Assembly: GCF_004341845.1 (NCBI RefSeq)
Contig: NZ_SLVB01000007.1
Coordinates: 124,001 to 188,000 of the forward strand
Length of the DNA: 64,000 nt
From: Novosphingobium sp. PhB165
Lineage (GTDB): Bacteria > Pseudomonadota > Alphaproteobacteria > Sphingomonadales > Sphingomonadaceae
Direction of reading: 5' to 3'
Positions 63,096 through 64,000 of the stretch are shown here, piece after piece (the stretch's first letter is position 1; each line of letters opens with the position of its first letter). The translations under genes and the position numbers were made by a program. The notes under the pieces are model-generated. The model made no database searches, was not told the origin of the DNA, and saw only the letters and a list, made by a program, of their open reading frames with translations.

Positions 63096-64000
63096 TTATC
63101 GCATGAAGGCCACGCTGACGGGCTTCGGAATCGCAAGCCCGCGCCCGGTCGCACTGAGCTTGCCGGTCGCCGAATCACGCGCCCAGATCGAGATGTTGCT
63201 GGCGCCTTCCTCCGCGATCAGCAGCCAGCGCCCCCCCGGCGCCAGCGCAAAGCTCCAAGGGCGCTCGCCTACCTGGAGATGCTGGACTTCGGTGAGTTTG
63301 CCGCTGGCCTGGTCAATGGCGAAGACGCCGACCCCGCTCTCGCCTTCGCGGTCCGAGACGTAGAGAAAACGCCCGTCGTCGCTCACGGCGATCTCGCCTC
63401 CGCTTCGCCTGCCCTCGATACTGGCAGGCATGACGTCGACCGTCTGGATCGGTGTCAGCGTGCCCCGCTTCGCATCCCAGTCGTACGTCACGACCTGCGC
63501 GGTCAGTTCGGTGTTGAGATAAGCGAAGCGGCCGCTGCGCCCGAAGACAACATGACGCGGACCCGTACCCGGCGCCGACTGGGCAAAGGGCGGCTCGTTC
63601 GCAGAGATCGTGCGCGCCTTGGGATCGAAGCGCCAGACGAACGTGCGATCGGCCCCGAGATCGGGCACCAGCACATACTGTCCGCCGGGTGCGACCGTCG
63701 CACCGTGTGCGTGGGGCCCCTTCTGGCGTGGCTGCGGCCCCGTGCCTTCGTTCTGGCCCCGGCCGGTAACCTCACCCAACCTGCCGTCGGCGGAGACCGG
63801 TGCAACGGTGACCGAACCACTCCCGAAGTTGGCCGCGAACAACGAATGTGACAGCGGATCGTAATCGAGGTGGGTGGTGCCGCCGCCGCCCGCGCTGACA
63901 TCGTTGATGGGGGTCAGCTTGCCGGTAGCGCGATCGACGCTGAAGCTGAACAGCCGCCCCTCGCTCTTGCCGTCATTGCCCGCCTCGCTCACCGAGAACA
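63096..64000 (-). CDS. Lactonase-family beta-propeller protein, 5' end missing
   Basis: The gene runs off the right edge and about 300 codons are visible to the stop at 63096. Seven-bladed-propeller repeats of the 6-phosphogluconolactonase (YbhE-like) family are seen: PHAHGATVAPGGQYVLVPDLG, GPRHVVFGRSGRFAYL, GGEIAVSDDGRFLYVSDRE, RPWSFALAPGGRWLLIAEE. The His/Arg/Glu residues of that active site are within these blades. An actual lactonase activity is not certain for this family. Export cannot be judged without the N-terminus. Confidence 0.85.
   Translation of the reverse strand, partial: FSVSEAGNDGKSEGRLFSFSVDRATGKLTPINDVSAGGGGTTHLDYDPLSHSLFAANFGSGSVTVAPVSADGRLGEVTGRGQNEGTGPQPRQKGPHAHGATVAPGGQYVLVPDLGADRTFVWRFDPKARTISANEPPFAQSAPGTGPRHVVFGRSGRFAYLNTELTAQVVTYDWDAKRGTLTPIQTVDVMPASIEGRRSGGEIAVSDDGRFLYVSDREGESGVGVFAIDQASGKLTEVQHLQVGERPWSFALAPGGRWLLIAEEGASNISIWARDSATGKLSATGRGLAIPKPVSVAFMR

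Overview
This is a 64 kb GC-rich chromosomal or large-plasmid window from an alphaproteobacterium. It is most likely a sphingomonad (Novosphingobium/Sphingobium/Sphingomonas type). The reasons are three large TonB-dependent receptors, a FecI/FecR-type sigma/anti-sigma pair, several PAS/HisKA kinases with FixJ-type regulators, many SDR, alpha/beta-hydrolase and epoxide-hydrolase genes, and an IS110-type element. No rRNA, tRNA or CRISPR array was seen. The taxon is an inference from gene content.

Layout. 1-8.3 kb: the 5' end of a possible P450 gene behind a tandem operator; a divergent trio of an ATP-grasp-like protein, a group II PLP decarboxylase and a second PLP fold-type-I protein; and a translationally coupled pair of secreted DUF4139 proteins. 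8.3-18.9 kb: small secreted and tail-anchored proteins, an NAD(P)-dependent epimerase divergent from an XRE/MmyB-type regulator, a lone M17-peptidase N-domain, catalase katA, the relic of a FixJ/StyR-type regulator, an exported alpha/beta hydrolase, an SDR and a chloroperoxidase-type hydrolase. 19-38.6 kb: a dense signalling and detoxification block. It holds a beta-propeller hybrid sensor kinase with a NarL regulator, a receiver-only protein with a degenerate kinase, a catalase-like haem peroxidase/cytochrome b561/PAS-kinase operon, an MFS pump, a third PAS kinase, a FixJ/StyR-type response regulator, two SnoaL-like proteins, two exported epoxide hydrolases, VOC and ABM proteins, an SDR and an MDR dehydrogenase.

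38.6-46.5 kb: a CPBP protease, a flippase remnant, a TonB receptor plus secreted metallophosphoesterase with a divergent TetR gene, a GNAT gene and an integrase relic. 46.5-55.6 kb: TonB receptor, FecI sigma and FecR anti-sigma with overlapping ends, then a second receptor and a secreted CehA/McbA-type PHP hydrolase. 55.6-58.5 kb is a mobile/decay zone with a frameshifted IS110 transposase, an orphan membrane protein and a GNAT remnant. 58.7-64 kb: an IclR regulator, an MFS transporter, a small secreted protein, a sterol-desaturase-family oxidase and a secreted lactonase-like propeller that runs off the window.

The most notable signal is a family of nine 16-bp palindromes, consensus TCATACCNGCGTATGA (6-4-6 architecture). 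They lie about 20-190 bp upstream of the epimerase/XRE pair, katA and most transcription units of the 22.8-35.4 kb block. The geometry resembles StyR/TodT boxes, and a StyR/TodT-type regulator is encoded inside the block. This suggests one PAS-kinase/response-regulator system that co-regulates peroxide detoxification, epoxide hydrolysis and efflux.
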